In this document: one piece after another, positions 59,258 to 64,000 of the stretch
Layout: every line of letters begins with the position of its first letter
Numbering within the stretch: the stretch's first letter is position 1
Source of the DNA: Symsagittifera roscoffensis
Lineage: Eukaryota > Xenacoelomorpha > Acoela > Convolutidae
Direction: 5' to 3'
NCBI RefSeq assembly: GCF_963678635.1
Contig: NC_087063.1
Span: 47,875,220 to 47,939,219 of the forward strand
Length of the DNA: 64,000 nucleotides
Notes under the pieces: model-generated
Databases searched by the model: none
Told to the model about the DNA's origin: nothing
What the model saw: the letters and a program-made list of their open reading frames with translations, nothing else
Translations under genes and position numbers: made by a program

Positions 59258-61520
59258 AAAAATTTTGAGACCTGACGTCGGCTTGATTGATATCAAAACT
59301 TCTTCGTTGGACAAATACTTGAACGAATCCAAGATTTTATCGAATGCACGCTATTTTCACGATGCGGCAGGAATTCCAAGTTTTAAGTTTGTCAAAGTTG
59401 TCCAAGGTATGTTAATTTTATTAACGTTAACTACGACGTTATAAAAATTTTAAGACCTGACGTCGGCTTGATTGATATCAAAACCTCTTCGTTGGACAAA
59501 TACTTGAACGACTCCAAGATTTTATCGAATGCAAGTTTTTTTTCACGATGCGGCAGGAAGTCCAAGTTTTAAGTTTGTCAAAGTTGTCCAAGGTATGTTG
59601 ATTTTTATAACGTTAACTACGACGTTTTTAAAATTTTGAGACCTGACGTCGGCTTGATTGATATCAAAACCTCTTCGTTGGACAAATACTTGAACGACTC
59701 CAAGATTTTATCGAATGCAAGTTTTTTTCACGATGCGGCAGGAAGTCCAAGTTTTAAGTTTGTCAAAGTTGTCCAAGGTATGTTAATTTTAATAACGTTA
59801 ACTACGACGTTTTAAAAATTTTGAGACCTGACGTCGGCTTGATTGATATCAAAACCCCTTCGTTGGACAAATACTAGAACGACTCCAAGATTTTATCGAA
59901 TGCACGCTATTTTCACGATGCGGCAGGAAGTCCAAGTTTTAAGTTTGTCAAAGTTGTCCAAGGTATGTTAATTTTAATAACGTTAACTACGACGTTTTAA
60001 AAATTTTGAGACCTGACGTCGGCTTGATTGATATCAAAACTTCTTCGTTGGACAAATACTTGAACGAATCCAAGATTTTATCGAATGCACGCTATTTTCA
60101 CGATGCGGCAGGAATTCCAAGTTTTAAGTTTGTCAAAGTTGTCCAAGGTATGTTAATTTTATTAACGTTAACTACGACGTTATAAAAATTTTAAGACCTG
60201 ACGTCGGCTTGATTGATATCAAAACCTCTTCGTTGGACAAATACTTGAACGACTCCAAGATTTTATCGAATGCAAGTTTTTTTTCACGATGCGGCAGGAA
60301 GTCCAAGTTTTAAGTTTGTCAAAGTTGTCCAAGGTATGTTGATTTTTATAACGTTAACTACGACGTTTTTAAAATTTTGAGACCTGACGTCGGCTTGATT
60401 GATATCAAAACCTCTTCGTTGGACAAATACTTGAACGACTCCAAGATTTTATCGAATGCAAGTTTTTTTCACGATGCGGCAGGAAGTCCAAGTTTTAAGT
60501 TTGTCAAAGTTGTCCAAGGTATGTTAATTTTAATAACGTTAACTACGACGTTTTAAAAATTTTGAGACCTGACGTCGGCTTGATTGATATCAAAACCCCT
60601 TCGTTGGACAAATACTAGAACGACTCCAAGATTTTATCGAATGCACGCTATTTTCACGATGCGGCAGGAAGTCCAAGTTTTAAGTTTGTCAAAGTTGTCC
60701 AAGGTATGTTAATTTTAATAACGTTAACTACGACGTTTTAAAAATTTTGAGACCTGACGTCGGCTTGATTGATATCAAAACTTCTTCGTTGGACAAATAC
60801 TTGAACGAATCCAAGATTTTATCGAATGCACGCTATTTTCACGATGCGGCAGGAATTCCAAGTTTTAAGTTTGTCAAAGTTGTCCAAGGTATGTTAATTT
60901 TATTAACGTTAACTACGACGTTATAAAAATTTTAAGACCTGACGTCGGCTTGATTGATATCAAAACCTCTTCGTTGGACAAATACTTGAACGACTCCAAG
61001 ATTTTATCGAATGCAAGTTTTTTTCACGATGCGGCAGGAAGTCCAAGTTTTAAGTTTGTCAAAGTTGTCCAAGGTATGTTGATTTTTATAACGTTAACTA
61101 CGACGTTTTTAAAATTTTGAGACCTGACGTCGGCTTGATTGATATCAAAACCTCTTCGTTGGACAAATACTTGAACGACTCCGAGATTTTATCGAATGCA
61201 AGTTTTTTTCACGATGCGGCAGGAAGTCCAAGTTTTAAGTTTGTCAAAGTTGTCCAAGGTATGTTAATTTTAATAACGTTAACTACGACGTTTTAAAAAT
61301 TTTGAGACCTGACGTCGGCTTGATTGATATCAAAACCCCTTCGTTGGACAAATACTTGAACGACTCCAAGATTTTATCGAATGCACGCTATTTTCACGAT
61401 GCGGCAGGAAGTCCAAGTTTTAAGTTTGTCAAAGTTGTCCAAGGTATGTTAATTTTTATAACGTTAACTACGACGTGTTAAAAATTTTGAGACCTGACGT
61501 CGGCTTGATTGATATCAAAA
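59258..61520 (+). repeat. Tetramer higher-order repeat (740-741 bp), three copies
   Basis: The unit beginning aaaacttcttcgttgg occurs at 59295, 60036, 60777 and 61517, spaced 741, 741 and 740 bp. The first two blocks share an extra T in gcaagttttttttcacg and the variant aaatactagaacg, showing very recent amplification. Confidence 0.85.
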
Positions 61521-64000
61521 CTTCTTCGTTGGACAAATACTTGAACGAATCCAAGATTTTATCGAATGCACGCTATTTTCACGATGCGGCAGGAATTCCA
61601 AGTTTTAAATTTGTCAAATTTGTCCAAGGTATGTTAATTTTAATAACGTTAACTACGACGTTATAAAAATTTTGAGACCTGACGTCGGCTTGATTGATAT
61701 CAAAACCTCTTCGTTGTATAAATACTTGAACGACTCCAAGATTTTATCGAATGCACGCTATTTTCACGATGCGGCAGGATTTCCAAGTTTTAAGTTTGTC
61801 AAAGTTGTCCAAGGTATGTTAATTTTAATAACGTTAACTACGAAGTTTTAAAAATTTTGAGACCTGACGTCGGCTTGATTGATATCAAAACCCCTTCGTT
61901 GGACAAATACTTGAACGACTCCAAGATTTTATCGAATGCACGCTATTTTCACGATGCGGCAGGAAGTCCAAGTTTTAAGTTTGTCAAAGTTGTCCAAGGT
62001 ATGTTAATTTTTATAACGTTAACTACGACGTGTTAAAAATTTTGAGACCTGACGTCGGCTTGATTGATATCAAAACTTCTTCGTTGGACAAATACTTGAA
62101 CGAATCCAAGATTTCATCGAATGCACGCTATTTTCACGATGCGGCAGGAAGTCCAAGTTTTAAGTTTTTCTCAAAGTTGTCCAACGTATATTAATTTTTA
62201 TAACGTTAACTACGACGTTTTAAAAACTTTGAGACCTGATGTCGGCTTGATTGATATCAAAACCTCTTCGTTGTATAAATACTTGAACGACTCCAAGATT
62301 TTATCGTTTGCACGCTTTTTTCACGATGCGGCAGGAATTCCAAGTTTTAAGTTTGTCAAAGTTGTCCAAGGTATGTTAATTTTATTAACGTTAACTACGA
62401 CGTTATAAAAATTTTAAGACCTGACGTCGGCTTGATTGATATCAAAACCTCTTCGTTGGACAAATACTTGAACGACTCCAAGATTTTATCGAATGCAAGT
62501 TTTTTTCACGATGCGGCAGGAAGTCCAAGTTTTAAGTTTGTCAAAGTTGTCCAAGGTATGTTGATTTTTATAACGTTAACTACGACGTTTTTAAAATTTT
62601 GAGACCTGACGTCGGCATGATTGATATCAAACCCTCTTCGTTGGACAAATACTTGAACGACTCCAAGATTTTATCGAATGCACGCTATTTTCACGATGCG
62701 GCAGGAATTCCAAGTTTTAAGTTTGTCAAAGTTGTCCAAGGTATGTTAATTTTAATAACGTTAACTACGACGTTTTAAAAATTTTGAGACCTGACGTCGG
62801 CTTGATTGATATCAAAACCCCTTCGTTGGACAAATACTTGAACGACTCCAAGATTTTATCGAATGCACGCTATTTTCAGGGTGCGACAGGAAGTCCAAGT
62901 TTTAAGTTTGTCAAAGTTGTCCAAGGTATGTTAATTTTTATAACGTTAACTACGACGTGTTAAAAATTTTGAGACCTGACGTCGGCTTGATTGATATCAA
63001 AACTTCTTCGTTGGACAAATACTTGAACGAATCCAAGATTTTATCGAATGCACGCTATTTTCACGATGCGGCAGGAAGTCCAAGTCTTAAGTTTTTCTCA
63101 AAGTTGTCCAACGTATATTAATTTTTATAACGTTAACTACGACGTTTTAAAAACTTTGAGACCTGATGTCGGCTTGATTGATATCAAAACCTCTTCGTTG
63201 TATAAATACTTGAACGACTCCAAGATTTTATCGAATGCACGCTATTTTCACGATGCGGCAGGAATTCCAAGTTTTAAGTTTGTCAAAGTTGTCCAAGGTA
63301 TGTTAATTTTATTAACGTTAACTACGACGTTATAAAAATTTTAAGACCTGACGTCGGCTTGATTGATATCAAAACCTCTTCGTTGGACAAATACTTGAAC
63401 GACTCCAAGATTTTATCGAATGCAAGTTTTTTTCACGATGCGGCAGGAAGTCCAAGTTTTAAGTTTGTCAAAGTTGTCCAAGGTATGTTGATTTTTATAA
63501 CGTTAACTACGACGTATTAAAATTTTGAGACCTGACGTCGGCTTGATTGATATCAAAACCTCTTCGTTGGTCAAATACTTGAACGACTCCAAGATTTTAT
63601 CGAATGCACGCTATTTTCACGAGGCGGCAGGAAGTCCAAGTTTTAAGTTTGTCAAAGTTGTCCAACGTATATTAATTTTTATAACGTTAACTACGACGTT
63701 TTAAAAACTTTGAGACCTGATGTCGGCTTGATTGATATCAAAACCTCTTCGTTGTATAAATACTTGAACGACTCCAAGATTTTATCGAATGCACGCTATT
63801 TTCACGAGACGGCAGGAAGTCCAAGTTTTAAGTTTGTCAAAGTTGTCCAAGGTATGTTAATTTTTATAACGTTAACTACGACGTGTTAAAAATTTTGAGA
63901 CCTGACGTCGGCTTGATTGATATCAAAACTTCTTCGTTGGACAAATACTTGAACGAATCCAAGATTTTATCGAATGCACGCTATTTTCACGATGCGGCAG

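Larger units (their letters stand above)
36823..64000 (+). repeat. 185-bp satellite array, main block, continuing past the window
   Basis: About 147 tandem units, head to tail, without any other sequence. Most are 185 bp; one class is 187 bp because of aagtttttctc in place of aagtttgtc, and a few have small indels. Each unit has GATATC, GACGTC, GTTAAC and AACGTT sites. The unit is not a multiple of three, so the recurring 60-95-codon frames are bounded by the repeat itself; they start at TTG or at a junction ATG and are not supported as genes. Homogeneity rises toward the right edge. Confidence 0.95.

Noticed and set aside
33791-64000. Dozens of 60-95-codon plus-strand ORFs, one per satellite unit
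   Set aside because: They are by-products of the repeat: the unit length is not a multiple of three, most start at TTG, they end at the same repeat stop, and variants change residues without apparent constraint.
33791-64000. CRISPR-like regular repetition
   Set aside because: The units are contiguous with no unique spacers, the repeat is far too long, and the sequence is eukaryotic.

Overview
This is an AT-rich metazoan nuclear sequence with no prokaryotic gene organisation. My best guess is a nematode: the intergenic texture (runs such as ttttgaaa, tttttcag, short A/T blocks) and the phase-1 EGF exon with a small intron fit, but nothing here is diagnostic. Two thirds or more of the window is repetitive DNA.

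Layout. (1) 1-10660, plus strand: a decayed env-bearing LTR retroelement ('copy B'), containing a partial env fragment (about 170-2415), then a second run of pol-env spacer, P/T-rich ORF, env, accessory ORF, 3' untranslated region and an LTR followed by 5'-leader sequence. (2) 10661-14922: apparently host DNA, with one signal-peptide/EGF exon on the minus strand, an AT-palindrome cluster, a G-rich tract and a probable foldback (MITE-like) element. (3) 14923-32364, minus strand: a 17.4-kb LTR retroelement ('copy A') with 230-bp LTRs differing at 2 positions. (4) 32365-33316: mostly unique AT-rich sequence with a broken ORF. (5) 33317-64000: a satellite array of 185-bp units running off the right edge, interrupted once (36349-36822) by a copy of its own left flank.

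Copy A reads, from its 5' LTR at the right: leader, a small basic ORF1, a gag region of unusual size (novel helical N-terminal domain, P/Q/N-rich linker, capsid, N/R/S/Y-rich basic tail without zinc knuckles), aspartic protease, a canonical in-phase -1 frameshift site (TTTAAAC plus hairpin) leading into reverse transcriptase, RNase H, integrase with a GPY/F-type C-terminus (so Metaviridae, Ty3/gypsy-like), two tiny hydrophobic ORFs, a P/T/S-rich ORF, an envelope-like glycoprotein, and an approximately 600-codon accessory ORF of unknown function whose start overlaps the env stop as ATGA. Copies A and B share the env-accessory-3' region in inverted orientation, which lets conserved features be distinguished from chance ORFs.

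Copy A carries many stops and frameshifts although its LTRs are about 99% identical. Either it was mobilised in trans while defective, or part of the breakage is sequencing/assembly error in homopolymers. The most interesting material is the retrovirus-like layout: ORF1, the hydrophobic ORFs and the post-env accessory gene, none of which I recognise.
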